In this document: positions 45,662-55,007 of the stretch, one piece after another
How the letters are laid out: the number at the start of each line of letters is the position of its first letter
How positions within the stretch are numbered: position 1 is the stretch's first letter
DNA from: Eubacterium brachy ATCC 33089
Lineage (GTDB): Bacteria; Bacillota; Clostridia; Peptostreptococcales; Anaerovoracaceae
NCBI GenBank assembly: GCA_000488855.1
Contig: KI535286.1
Location: 314,228-378,227, forward strand
DNA length: 64,000 nt
Direction: 5' to 3'
Position numbers and translations under genes: made by a program
The notes under the pieces: generated by a model
What the model saw: only the letters and a program-made list of their open reading frames with translations
What the model was told of the DNA's origin: nothing
Databases searched by the model: none

Positions 45662-46897
45662 ATGAGTAGAAGGGTTGTTATCACAGGATGTGGAGTTATA
45701 AGCCCCATCGGAAATGATGTGAAAACTTTTATTGAAAATGTGAAAAATGGCAAGTGTGGAATAGATAACATAACCGCATTTGATAATACGGGATATAAGA
45801 CGAGAGTTGCTGCAGAAGTAAAGGATTTCAATCCGAAAGAATTTGAAATAAGCGGTAGTAAAAAGAAGGATAAATTCGTTCAATATGCTCTTGCTGCGGC
45901 ATATCAAGCAAATAAAAACAGCGGGCTTGTAATAGATGAAAAGAATGCACACAGGGTAGGCGTGTTGGTTGGTAGCGGCATAGGTGGGCTGTTGACTATC
46001 CAGGAAGAATATGAAAAACTTTTGAACGGAAAGAAAGTTTCTTCTCATTTTATTCCAAAGAGCATAATAAATATGGCATCAGGTCAGATTTCCATACAGC
46101 TGGGTAGCAAGGGAGTATGTTCATCGGTGGTTACAGCTTGTGCGTCGGGAACGGATTCGGTCGGGCAAGGATTTAGGTTGATAAGAGACGGATATCAAGA
46201 TGCCATGTTCGTAGGCGGTTGTGAATCGACTATAAACCCGCTGGGAATAGCGGGATTTGAATCGATGGCGGCATTGAGCTTCAGTGAAGATCCCAACAGA
46301 GCTTCAGTTCCTTTCGACAAGGAGAGAACGGGGTTTGTGATGGGAGAAGGAGCTGCCGTGTTGGTGCTGGAAGAAATGGAGTCCGCCGTCGCCAGAGGTG
46401 CAAACATAATATGTGAAATAGCAGGATATGGGCAGACCAGCGATTCGTATCACATAACGGCACCGGATCCCGAGGGGGAAGGAGCCGCATTGGCGATGAA
46501 AGAAGCTGTGATCGATGCAGGCATCCGGCTTGAAAAAATTGGATATATCAACGCTCACGGTACGAGTACACAGTTAAATGATTTGACGGAAACCGTAGCT
46601 ATAAAAAAGGCCTTTGGAGAACACAGCAAAAAACTAGCGATATCATCTACAAAGAGTATGACGGGGCATATGTTAGGCGCTGCCGGAGCTGTTGAAGCCA
46701 TCGTATGTGCATATGCATTAAAAGATGAGTTCCTACCTCAGACGATAAACTATAGAGTTCCAGATGAGGAATGCGATTTGGATTATATCACCGAAGGAAC
46801 GAGGTATGAAGGAGTTGAATACGCAATATCAAACTCCTTGGGATTTGGCGGACACAATGGAAGCTTGCTATTTAAGGCTTACAGAAAAGAGGATTAG
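45662..46897 (+). CDS. fabF: 3-oxoacyl-ACP synthase II FabF
   Basis: A 411-residue condensing enzyme for chain elongation. It starts MSRRVVITGCGVISPIG; the active-site Cys lies in VVTACASGTDS (near residue 162), with the His of NAHGTSTQLND (near 300) and of KSMTGHMLGAAGA (near 337). GAAGGGAG precedes the start. fabZ begins one base after its stop. Confidence 0.98.
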   Translation: MSRRVVITGCGVISPIGNDVKTFIENVKNGKCGIDNITAFDNTGYKTRVAAEVKDFNPKEFEISGSKKKDKFVQYALAAAYQANKNSGLVIDEKNAHRVGVLVGSGIGGLLTIQEEYEKLLNGKKVSSHFIPKSIINMASGQISIQLGSKGVCSSVVTACASGTDSVGQGFRLIRDGYQDAMFVGGCESTINPLGIAGFESMAALSFSEDPNRASVPFDKERTGFVMGEGAAVLVLEEMESAVARGANIICEIAGYGQTSDSYHITAPDPEGEGAALAMKEAVIDAGIRLEKIGYINAHGTSTQLNDLTETVAIKKAFGEHSKKLAISSTKSMTGHMLGAAGAVEAIVCAYALKDEFLPQTINYRVPDEECDLDYITEGTRYEGVEYAISNSLGFGGHNGSLLFKAYRKED

Positions 46898-46898
46898 T

Positions 46899-47321
46899 AT
46901 GCTGAATATAGAACAGATTAAGGAAATCATTCCACACAGATACCCGTTTTTGTTAATCGATCAGATAGTCGATATGAAAGTCGGCGAAAAAGCTCATGGA
47001 GTCAAGTGCGTTACGGCAACGGAGCCGTGGTTTCAAGGACATTTTCCGGAACACGCAGTTATGCCCGGAGTGTTGCTTGTGGAAGCTATGGCGCAAACTG
47101 GAGCTGTAGCCATATTATCCATGGAAGAACATAAAGGCAAGTTGGCATTCTTTGCGGGAATCAAGGAGGCTAAGTTCCGAAGAGAAGTGAGACCCGGTGA
47201 TAAACTGGATATACATGTAGAAATCGTGAAGTTGAGGAGAAACTTCGGCATAGGTAAGGGAAAAATCTACTGCGGAGAAGAACTTTGCACAGAAGCGGAA
47301 ATCAGCTTTATGATTGGATGA
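46899..47321 (+). CDS. fabZ: 3-hydroxyacyl-ACP dehydratase FabZ
   Basis: A 140-residue hot-dog fold enzyme. HRYPFLLIDQIVDM with the catalytic His and GHFPEHAVMPGVL with the catalytic Glu are intact. It dehydrates 3-hydroxyacyl-ACP. The long upstream open frame is an extension inside fabF; AGAGG before ATG 46899 sets the start. It is the last gene of the operon, and no FabA/FabM isomerase is seen, so unsaturated chain synthesis must be encoded elsewhere if present. Confidence 0.97.
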   Translation: MLNIEQIKEIIPHRYPFLLIDQIVDMKVGEKAHGVKCVTATEPWFQGHFPEHAVMPGVLLVEAMAQTGAVAILSMEEHKGKLAFFAGIKEAKFRREVRPGDKLDIHVEIVKLRRNFGIGKGKIYCGEELCTEAEISFMIG

Positions 47322-47343
47322 AAACGATATAATTGCAATTGTA

Positions 47344-47382
47344 AAATGCAGCCACGCATCACATTCGGCGGGCTGCATTTTT
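47344..47382 (+). terminator. Terminator of acc-fab operon
   Basis: AAATGCAGCC (47344-47353) pairs with GGCTGCATTT (47371-47380), followed by TT. Confidence 0.82.
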
Positions 47383-47478
47383 ATACATATACACAAAAAA
47401 AGAAAATAGAATAACAAATTATCAAAGTTATTTTTGAAAAGATTGGGATAAATGCGGATTAGTAAGATATGAAAATTT

Positions 47479-47513
47479 AAAAAAATCAAAAAAATTAAAA
47501 AAATTAAAAAAAA
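47479..47513. repeat. A-tract tandem repeat
   Basis: A 9-base unit of seven A residues plus TT or TC is repeated about four times, 238 bases upstream of the YkvI-like gene. Phased A-tracts bend DNA; a 9-base period is close to a helical turn. The rest of the 430-base gap (47322-47750) holds no gene that I can support. Confidence 0.7.
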
Positions 47514-47750
47514 GTATACTATCTTTGTTAAAAATGTGCTAAAATTATTTATATCGAATTTCAGTTTACAGATTTTGGAGTCGTAGAGATATCGAGAATG
47601 TGGGATAAAAGTTGACTTGCATGTTAATAAATTCAGTATTTATTCTTAAAAGTAAATTTTTATACAAAACTGTTGTTTTCTTTAACGAAGACGAAAATCA
47701 CCATAATTGAAATGAGAAGGCATTTATATATTGTTAGGGAGGTTATTTAC

Positions 47751-48938
47751 ATGAAAAAGAATGGGAAGTATTTTACCTCAATAAGTATTGGGGTAGCTGC
47801 AGTTTGGTTTTCAGCCCATTGCGGTGCTGGGTTTGCATCGGGAACACAAGAGCTGCAATATTTTTCAAACCACGGATGGTTCGGAATATTTATGCCGTTG
47901 CTGACTTTTGCAATTATAGCATTCACCTATTATGTGGGATTGGAAACCGCTAGACAGACGGATTCGTGGGGCTATGATGTATGGGCGAAAAAGGCCTATG
48001 GACCGACTATAGGAAAGGTGTTGTCGCCGGCAATGGATATAAGTGTCATAATGACGACTATCGCAGCATCGGCAGCGGCAATAGCGACAGGCGGTTTGCT
48101 TGTGAAGCAGTATTTAGGCTTGCCGGTAGTCGTAGGTTCTCTGATGATGCTGGTCGTTATTACGGTTTTGTGCATATTCGGAGAGAGTTTGGTTAGAAAA
48201 AATGCTGTGGTGATGACAAGTGCCATGTTGATAATCATTGCTATAGTTTTAATTGCAGGATTGATAAAGTTCGCTCCGCAGATTGCGAAGTTGTTCGGTG
48301 AGAAATATGTAAATCCCAACGCTTCCAAATGGAGCGTGACAGGTACCACCGAAACTGTTCAAGGCGGATTCTTCAACTCATTCCTATGGGCACTGACCTA
48401 TGCGGGATTCCAAATGGGTGCTATCGGTGGAGTGGTATCATCATTTAAGGGCGGCAGCTATAAAAACGAATCGAAGGGAGCAATGATTCTCGGATACGTT
48501 CTTAATATCATCATGCTGATAGGAGTGTGTCTGTTGATATTCTCCCAGATGCCTAATATTTATACAGATCAGGTAGCCAGAAAACTTCCGACCATATTCA
48601 TAGTAAAACAGTTGGATGTTCCTATTTTATCAGTGCTATATCCTATATTGTTATTCTTGGCACTGATCACTACAGCAGTAGGCTTGATGTTCGGAATGGT
48701 TCATCGTGTTGAACCGTATGTTCTAAAGAACATGAACAATCAACTTCTGAAAAAGACCATCATATGCGTTGTAGGACTCTTGATATGTTACGGTGTATCT
48801 ACATTCGGCTTGATGTTCGTAATCACTGGAGCATATAAATATCTGGGCATATTTAACTGGATATTCTTAATTATACCTCTTTGGGTAATCGGATATAAGA
48901 ACATCAGAAAAAGAGATAGAGGTGAACTAAAAGACTAG
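47751..48938 (+). CDS. YkvI family membrane transporter
   Basis: A 395-residue protein with about ten hydrophobic helices, beginning with a segment containing FSAHCGAGFASGTQELQYF, where the GAGFASG loop resembles the unwound substrate site of LeuT-fold transporters. This is the YkvI type, of unknown substrate. ATG 47751 with AGGGAGG upstream is chosen; the longer frame from 47673 lacks a signal. Confidence 0.78.
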   Translation: MKKNGKYFTSISIGVAAVWFSAHCGAGFASGTQELQYFSNHGWFGIFMPLLTFAIIAFTYYVGLETARQTDSWGYDVWAKKAYGPTIGKVLSPAMDISVIMTTIAASAAAIATGGLLVKQYLGLPVVVGSLMMLVVITVLCIFGESLVRKNAVVMTSAMLIIIAIVLIAGLIKFAPQIAKLFGEKYVNPNASKWSVTGTTETVQGGFFNSFLWALTYAGFQMGAIGGVVSSFKGGSYKNESKGAMILGYVLNIIMLIGVCLLIFSQMPNIYTDQVARKLPTIFIVKQLDVPILSVLYPILLFLALITTAVGLMFGMVHRVEPYVLKNMNNQLLKKTIICVVGLLICYGVSTFGLMFVITGAYKYLGIFNWIFLIIPLWVIGYKNIRKRDRGELKD

Positions 48939-48976
48939 TTTAAAATACATATGCTAAAATCCAAATAACATAACTA

Positions 48977-49015
48977 AAGAAAGATGTCCGGCTTTTGCAG
49001 TCGGGCATCTTTCTT
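48977..49015 (+). terminator. Terminator after YkvI-like gene
   Basis: AAGAAAGATGTCCG (48977-48990) pairs with CGGGCATCTTTCTT (49002-49015), one G-T pair; T residues in the 3' arm act as the tail. Confidence 0.75.
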
Positions 49016-49143
49016 GCGTGAGATAAGACGATATGTTCTAAAAGTGATTATACTTAAACACACTGCAAGTTGTATATAATGATGGATTTACAGTTTATTA
49101 AACTGCTGTTCTTACTAGATTGTTCAGTTGCCTAAACCGGAGC

Positions 49144-49554
49144 CTACAAATCCAACCATTGAAATTCATCAATATCACTGAAAACAATTTTTTTATTTTT
49201 TTGAAATCGATTACTCAGCTCTATCCTATCATCATTAGATTCAATATCGGGATACCAATCTTTTAAACTAGCATATTTTTCTTCTTTAATATCTATAATC
49301 ATACTGGTGATGGGATCGAATGTATTATATTTTACGCTTTCTACTATAATTAAATTTTCTGCAATAAATACAACATTCCTCCCATATATCCAAAAGGGCA
49401 GCTTTTTATTTTTCAGAGTAACAGAATATATACCATCTCCATGAGGGGGTTCCGTTTCATAATGAACATTTATTCCGCACTCAGAAATTCTTTTATGAAT
49501 ATTGCCGTAGTTATCTTCAACGTAAACTATTTTAAAAATTTCCCAATTTCCCAT
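49144..49554 (-). CDS. Hypothetical protein
   Basis: A 136-residue soluble acidic protein starting MGNWEIFKIVYVEDNYGNIH, with an AGGAGG 9 bases before the ATG. No signal peptide or membrane segment. It is noticeably more AT-rich than the housekeeping genes, and lies in the accessory region, so recent acquisition is possible. The size and fold impression (beta-rich, acidic) would also fit an immunity protein, but I recognise no family. Confidence 0.7.
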   Translation of the reverse strand: MGNWEIFKIVYVEDNYGNIHKRISECGINVHYETEPPHGDGIYSVTLKNKKLPFWIYGRNVVFIAENLIIVESVKYNTFDPITSMIIDIKEEKYASLKDWYPDIESNDDRIELSNRFQKNKKIVFSDIDEFQWLDL

Positions 49555-49686
49555 GCAAAGAATCCTCCTTATTGCAATAAAACCATAATTTTTTATATAT
49601 AAAATCTACGTTAACATTATATAATGCTTAAGCCTAGTTGTATATGTCATTTTGATTTACTGTTTTAAATGGATTAAATTATATTT

Positions 49687-50427
49687 TTAATCTTCTTTCT
49701 CTTTTACATATTGCTGAATAGCATCACATACGTACTGAGCTGTTCCCTTTCCAAATTTATCTAAGTTATTTTTAAATTCCATATTTTGAACATATCCATA
49801 ACCGATGCGTGAAAATACATCTGTTTGACAATCAAAAGAGTATTTGCAAAGATGGTTATGAAGTTTTTCTGCCAAGTCCATGTTTTCTTTGGATATAGCC
49901 GTCAATCCATTGGACATATTTTCGGAAAAAGCAAAGAATATTTTATTGAAACCATCAGTAATTTCCCGCTCTTTGCCTTTTTGTTTTTCCATAGCTTTTT
50001 CAATAACTTCCTCCCCATACATATCTATTGCAGCTTGTTTGTATTTTCGATTGTCTTGAAATGTGAATCCATTAAATTTTTCTCTAGTTGACATAGCGAT
50101 TCTCCTTTCTTGTGACGCAATTGTCTTTTCCAAAGTATCTATCAATGTTATGAGCTTTTGCTTTTCTTTTTGCATTAAATTCAGTTGCATTCTCAGATGC
50201 TCTAATATTTCGCTATCTTTTTGTTTCAGCAATTCTTTTATTTTTTTCAAAGGAAATCCCAAGTATTTATAAAATAATATCATCTGCAAAAACGACATAT
50301 CCTCTTCAGAATAGTACCTATATCCATTTTCTTGTTTTTGAGGAGATAGCAAACCAATCTCATCATAATGGTGTAAAGTGCGCACCGATACACCGCTAAT
50401 TTTGCTAACTGTTTTAATCAAATACAT
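49687..50427 (-). CDS. MerR-family regulator with TipAS domain (Mta/SkgA-like)
   Basis: A 246-residue protein. The N-terminal MerR helix-turn-helix (VSKISGVSVRTLHHYDEIGL) is followed by a dimerisation coiled coil (about 75-120) and a C-terminal TipAS-like domain (about 130-245), the fold that traps lipophilic drugs in TipA. It probably activates its own promoter and an efflux or drug-binding response. The promoter at 50451-50481 has the 19-base spacer that MerR proteins correct. No pump gene is adjacent. Confidence 0.9.
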   Translation of the reverse strand: MYLIKTVSKISGVSVRTLHHYDEIGLLSPQKQENGYRYYSEEDMSFLQMILFYKYLGFPLKKIKELLKQKDSEILEHLRMQLNLMQKEKQKLITLIDTLEKTIASQERRIAMSTREKFNGFTFQDNRKYKQAAIDMYGEEVIEKAMEKQKGKEREITDGFNKIFFAFSENMSNGLTAISKENMDLAEKLHNHLCKYSFDCQTDVFSRIGYGYVQNMEFKNNLDKFGKGTAQYVCDAIQQYVKEKED

Positions 50428-50450
50428 TTAAGCACCTCCTAACAATGACA

Positions 50451-50481
50451 AGTATAAACTATTACGTTACGTTATAGTCAA
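50451..50481 (-). promoter_or_regulatory. MerR-type promoter with 19-bp spacer and palindrome
   Basis: On the minus strand: TTGACT (50476-50481), 19-base spacer, TATACT (50451-50456). The spacer is filled by a near-perfect 21-bp palindrome (50458-50478), ACTATNACGTNACGTNATAGT. This is the expected architecture for autoregulation by the TipA-like protein. Confidence 0.85.
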
Positions 50482-50780
50482 TACATTTTTTAAAATCATT
50501 TAAAAATTTTTTATTTGAACGTAGAACAATAAAAAGAACATGAAAAAGTTATTCATAATTCGCTTTTCCGGTCAGAATTTGATAACTGCATCAGCTTATT
50601 TTTAAATGTATTTTTTCTGTTTACGGTAAAATATATCGTGGATAAAAGGCTTCTCTATAATTTTATTTATCATGATATAAATAGGCTTTCGTGGAAGGTC
50701 GTATGTTCTTCTGATAGCTGTACTCATTCGCTCTGTGATTTTGGATTTTGTGTCATTCGATTTCTCAGTTTTGCCTGCAT
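50482..50780. other. AT-rich intergenic stretch
   Basis: About 300 bases upstream of the TipA-like gene with no supported gene, RNA or repeat. Confidence 0.4.
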
Positions 50781-50810
50781 AAAAAAAGATTTCCTATGAT
50801 CAGGAAACCT
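50781..50810 (-). terminator. Minus-strand terminator
   Basis: On the minus strand AGGTTTCCT pairs with AGGAAATCT (loop GATCAT) and is followed by a run of T residues (complement of 50781-50787). It would end transcription coming from 51323. Confidence 0.75.
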
Positions 50811-50945
50811 CTTGTAGTATTGGTTGATATTCTATTTCAGATTGTCCCTTGCAGAGTCTTTTTTGTTCTAAATCCTTTGAAATATTCCATATGATATGCC
50901 GAAGATTTTTCTCTTGCTTTTTTAATTTGACAAGTCGGATTTCAT

Positions 50946-51323
50946 CTAACTATTTTCCCGATAATACTCAGGATAGAGAGGGTGTTCAAACATATCCTCT
51001 GCAAACATTTTTTCGACTTCATCCGGCAATTTCACTTTATGTGTCTTTTCGTAGAGAGCCGTATTTAGAACTTCAAATCCTCCGCCGGAAGAAACATCGC
51101 CTAAATATTCTCTGACGGCTTCAATGGTCGGATAATGGTCGGGATTGTGAAAGAAGCGCATATATTCTTCTAAAACCCGACGTAAATATAGAAAATCGGT
51201 AAGATTCATCGTTATCGTTTCTTCATCTGAAATTTTATCTAGCCCGTATTCAACAAGCTCTTTTATAGTGGTATATTTATTTAACTCCAAAGCCTTCAAT
51301 TCCTTTCCGCACATTGACTGCAT
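50946..51323 (-). CDS. Hypothetical protein
   Basis: A 125-residue soluble acidic protein (MQSMCGKELKALELNKYTTI...), helical in appearance, ending EHPLYPEYYRENS. No ribosome binding site is seen, and the frame is open for 14 more codons upstream (reading ...CCEQLKSNKKN), so the N-terminus may be truncated. Just past its stop, another frame stays open for about 48 codons (50813-50957), so a frameshifted C-terminus is possible. Family not recognised. Confidence 0.5.
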   Translation of the reverse strand: MQSMCGKELKALELNKYTTIKELVEYGLDKISDEETITMNLTDFLYLRRVLEEYMRFFHNPDHYPTIEAVREYLGDVSSGGGFEVLNTALYEKTHKVKLPDEVEKMFAEDMFEHPLYPEYYRENS

Positions 51324-51510
51324 ATTCTTTTTATTCGACTTTAGCTGTTCGCAGCAGTTTGTTTAAATTTCACCACCACGATGACTATCTCGTGTTTCTG
51401 TATTTTGACTTTTGATTTTTTTCGTTTTGCAGACTTTTAAAATTTTTTAACAGAGTTCTTATTCTCACTGTATCCCATAGGTGGATTTATCAGATTGCTA
51501 TGTAGCAGTT

Positions 51511-52218
51511 TTATATGTGTATTACATTTGAAGGATTGCGCTTATATACAGTATCATGAGACAAATATGTCCCGTAGAGTTTATTCTGGCATTTAACCAT
51601 CAGCAATGGTAATATCAATGACTTAATTGCATACATAACAACCCAAACAGTAAAAATATCAAATTTTATGTTACTTAAATGCTTAAACCAAAGCACATAA
51701 AATACCAATCCGTTCAAAATAAGATTAAAAGTGGTAGCAACGGTAGACGATATAATATTGGTTTTAATTTCAGAATTATAGAGTTTTGCTAAATACAATG
51801 CAAATAAGGAACTATTGTAAATACAGATTGGTTTATATTTCTCCCTGTATATGACAAGGGTTTTGCGATTATAATAAAACCTATTAGCACCTCCTGCACG
51901 CCCACATTCGTTAATCCAGATATGACTGACTGCAACAATATCATTCCACGGTACAAATAAATCAATTTTCCTCAAATAAATTCCTTCTTTACAAATATAA
52001 AATTTCCAATTTACAAAAGAAAAAATTCCTACGGAAATGATAGAAATTGCAATTGCGATATACTTCAACCATTCCTCGTTTATGGTTAAGGTATAGTCAA
52101 AGAACGTTATGTCTATCACTGTAGTGTTAGAGATACTATATAAGAGCATTATGGGAAGTAAAACTATGAACAGTATATATCTGTAGAAAATACTATGAAA
52201 TTTTATCTTGCTCTTCAT
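51511..52218 (-). CDS. Hypothetical membrane protein
   Basis: A 235-residue protein with two N-terminal helices (about 13-30 and 50-68), a soluble middle region with VPWNDIVAVSHIWI resembling a bacterial PH-like domain, and two C-terminal helices (about 155-215). The start is ATG 52218 with AGGTG upstream; a GTG three codons earlier is an alternative. AT-rich. Function unknown. Confidence 0.65.
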   Translation of the reverse strand: MKSKIKFHSIFYRYILFIVLLPIMLLYSISNTTVIDITFFDYTLTINEEWLKYIAIAISIISVGIFSFVNWKFYICKEGIYLRKIDLFVPWNDIVAVSHIWINECGRAGGANRFYYNRKTLVIYREKYKPICIYNSSLFALYLAKLYNSEIKTNIISSTVATTFNLILNGLVFYVLWFKHLSNIKFDIFTVWVVMYAIKSLILPLLMVKCQNKLYGTYLSHDTVYKRNPSNVIHI

Positions 52219-52490
52219 ATGTGGCACCTATAATTCAATCATCACTGCACTTGATATGACTTTCTGTGATAGATTACTCATCGTATGATATCATCAAATT
52301 TACTATATTTCAATTTTTTCGTTCTATTATTTTTCACATTGTGATTTTGGATCCCCAAACAAGTTAATTGTATCATCGTCTGAGGAGACTGTAAAGTTGT
52401 GTGTGGATTTAACAGTGTAAAGCTCGTCACTGGCACGATAACTAAAATCCTGTCTGGAGGAAATGTTCCCGGGATTTCAAAGGAATTTCG

Positions 52491-53255
52491 TTATAGATAC
52501 TTCGCAGCAAATGAAAATCTACTTCCGCGGAAAACATTTAGGTCCAGGTGGGGTATGCCACCGGCGTATTTAGTCAATTTGCTGTTGAATGAATACTGCA
52601 GAAATTCCCAGCTCCTGCCATCGGGCAATTTCTTTGGAGCTTTAAGGTCGGCAAGCCAGATTCGATTTTTGTACTTCCCCGATATATACTTTTTATACAT
52701 ATTGCTGTTGACATATATGATAGGATCCTTGCCATAGTGATCCTTTAATTTTTTTAGAAGGGGTTTCAAAATTTTATCTACGGTTTCTTGAGAAGGGTGA
52801 TTTTTCTCGAATTTACCGTAGTATTCAAAGTCCACAACAGGTGGCAGGGAATCCTTTTCCTTGGGGACAGTTTTAATATAATTTTTCGCTTGGTCAACTC
52901 CCGGAGACTCAAAGCTCATAAAGTGATATGCCCCGGTTGTAATTCCGGCTTTTTTTGAGTTTTTCCAATTGGTATCAAAGTTTTTATCCTTGTGGCTGCT
53001 GCCTTCAGTGGATTTAATAAAGGCAAAGCTGATTCCGTTGTTCGCCAAATCATTCCAGCGAATATTGCCGTTGTGATGGGATATATCAACACCGAAAACC
53101 TCGTAGTTGAGATTGGACGGTTTTTCCATAGACAGTTTACTGCCCTTTGAAATTATGTTGACAACTCGTATGCTTGCTGCTATCATCAGAATTATTCCGA
53201 TTATTGCAATTATATTTTTCTTATTTAAATTTACCATTTTTATATTCTTTTTCAT
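52491..53255 (-). CDS. Membrane-anchored GH25 muramidase
   Basis: A 254-residue protein with an N-terminal membrane anchor (about residues 15-35) and a glycoside hydrolase family 25 domain. FGVDISHHNGNIRWNDLANN begins the domain with the catalytic-region Asp; FIKSTEG, GAYHF and VVDFEYY follow in the order expected, the DFE containing the catalytic pair. It cleaves the beta-1,4 bond of peptidoglycan glycans, probably in wall remodelling. It is divergent from the Mbeg1-like gene. Confidence 0.92.
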   Translation of the reverse strand: MKKNIKMVNLNKKNIIAIIGIILMIAASIRVVNIISKGSKLSMEKPSNLNYEVFGVDISHHNGNIRWNDLANNGISFAFIKSTEGSSHKDKNFDTNWKNSKKAGITTGAYHFMSFESPGVDQAKNYIKTVPKEKDSLPPVVDFEYYGKFEKNHPSQETVDKILKPLLKKLKDHYGKDPIIYVNSNMYKKYISGKYKNRIWLADLKAPKKLPDGRSWEFLQYSFNSKLTKYAGGIPHLDLNVFRGSRFSFAAKYL

Positions 53256-53341
53256 AGGTTCATGTTACCATATAAATGGAAGCATTAACATATATATTTA
53301 TAATGTGACAGATATATTATTAAAATTTGGGGAGAGGAGAG

Positions 53342-54568
53342 ATGAAACTAGCTGTCGAACAAATACTGATATTAAATGCGATTATATATCTGAGAGATTT
53401 TGAAATAAAGAAGCGAAGTGAATCTCTAATAGGAAAGAGCGTATACGACTTTGCTATGGATTTCCGATGTGAAGGATTTCCTGAAGATGACCTGCCCGGA
53501 GAGATGAACGAAACAGAGTTTTCATATATCGTAAATACCATAAAGAGAAATAAAAAAATTTTTGAAAAGGTGATCATACGGAACGTAGAAAATAAACAGG
53601 TTGGAAATAAGAGAGTAGAAGGAAAGGATCATGAAAGCAAGAAAGTGGTAAGCGGGACGTTTACCGTGGGAAAAGATATTTATGTGGTATACAAGGGAAC
53701 TGCCGGAGCATTGGAATGGAGAGATAACGGCGAGTTAGGTTATGAGGATAGGACCGACACGAGGCAGCAGATCGTAGCGCTGAAATACTATGATAAAATG
53801 GTTAATCTGTTGGCTGAAGAAGACGATGTGTCAATTTGGGTGAGCGGTCATTCCAAAGGAGGGAATAAGGCGCAATACGTTGGCATTAAAAGAGGAGATG
53901 ACGCCAGACTGAAAGGAGTGTATTCTTTCGATGGTCCGGGATTTAACAGAAGCTTCCACGAAAAGTACAAGAGAGAAATAATAAATAACGCTCACAAGAT
54001 AATCGGAATTTCCAGCGATTCGGATTTCGTGAATATACTGTTCAAAAGCGGTGCAAAAAGCGAGGTGTTCATAGAAGGCAGCACTACGAAAGGGGAAAGC
54101 AAGAAGAGAGATAATATTTTGGCTCATAGATTTGGCGGTTATCACAGCATATTTGCCATGTTCAGAGTGATGGAAAATCAAGTTGTTCTGGGAGATATCG
54201 TACCTCAAAATGAGGCCATGAGAGTGCTGCATTTGCTTTTGTGGGAATATCAGGAAAAGTTGAGAACGGATGATTTAAAGTACTTTTACTATACTCTGTC
54301 GTCTATGATGATGGAGAAGTGCCTCGTAAAAGAATACGGAGAGGATTTTTCTCAGATGCCCAAGGGTTTCGTGGGAAGGATAACGAGAACGACAAGGGAG
54401 TTTTTACGAGGTAACCGTGAAAAATACAAAAAGGTTTTTAAAGAAGAAATTCAACCGGCTTTGAAGCAGATGGGCATTATTTTGCTCTTGGGGAATGCGG
54501 AGAAGATGCCGGCCAAAAAAATACGAAAAATTATTGAAAGAGAAAAAGAAGGTTCTCAAGAAAAATAG
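53342..54568 (+). CDS. Mbeg1-like (DUF2974) alpha/beta hydrolase
   Basis: A 408-residue protein. The nucleophile elbow WVSGHSKGGNKAQYVGI (Ser near residue 168) and VYSFDGPGFN match the Mbeg1-like/DUF2974 lipase-like family. There is no signal peptide. Substrate unknown. ATG 53342 with GGAGAGGAGAG upstream is used; a GTG-like upstream extension is not needed. The C-terminal 120 residues are charged and helical. Confidence 0.85.
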   Translation: MKLAVEQILILNAIIYLRDFEIKKRSESLIGKSVYDFAMDFRCEGFPEDDLPGEMNETEFSYIVNTIKRNKKIFEKVIIRNVENKQVGNKRVEGKDHESKKVVSGTFTVGKDIYVVYKGTAGALEWRDNGELGYEDRTDTRQQIVALKYYDKMVNLLAEEDDVSIWVSGHSKGGNKAQYVGIKRGDDARLKGVYSFDGPGFNRSFHEKYKREIINNAHKIIGISSDSDFVNILFKSGAKSEVFIEGSTTKGESKKRDNILAHRFGGYHSIFAMFRVMENQVVLGDIVPQNEAMRVLHLLLWEYQEKLRTDDLKYFYYTLSSMMMEKCLVKEYGEDFSQMPKGFVGRITRTTREFLRGNREKYKKVFKEEIQPALKQMGIILLLGNAEKMPAKKIRKIIEREKEGSQEK

Positions 54569-55001
54569 CAGGGAAACTACGCTTCAAGCAATTCATTACT
54601 GCAGTAGGTGTAAAATCTGTCATAAAACTTGGAATTGAGCGAGAAAACGGCTATAATATAACGATAAAAACGGAATCCGAAAGCATCCGGTCACGCTGCA
54701 ACAGAAGACCTAAAGATATGGATATAATAAAGGGTGATATAATACGGACAAATTTAAATTTGGTTAAAGCGAAGCAATTCAAAAAACCTTATTTTTGAAT
54801 TGAAAATAATGATATTTTTAATGACGAGAAGTTTCATGAATTCATAGGAAGCATTGCAGAATTTATCTTTACTGCACATAAACGGAAAGATGCAGAGGGT
54901 TAAATTATTTCGGTGCCCAAAGAGGCATAAATACAAAAACTGCTTGAAAGCCTCACGATTACAGCGGATTTCGTGCTAGAAATAGGTCAAATTTATAAGG
55001 A
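54569..55001 (+). other. Intergenic stretch with decayed coding sequence
   Basis: 433 bases with no intact gene. One frame is open from about 54540 to 54798 and reads KQFITAVGVKSVIKLGIERE then NGYNITIKTESESIRSRCNR, then KPYF and a stop, but it has no start codon signal. Its protein resembles the broken frame in the acc operon leader (36561-36770). Confidence 0.35.
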
Positions 55002-55007
55002 TTGAAG

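Noticed and set aside
47520..47545. Rex operator upstream of the YkvI-like gene (TTGTTAAAAATGTGCTAA)
   Set aside because: Only the first half matches TTGTTAA; the second half and the spacing do not form the expected palindrome.
54754..54936. 60-codon minus-strand ORF in the gap before DUF1461
   Set aside because: Low-complexity hydrophobic translation of AT-rich DNA with no start signal.
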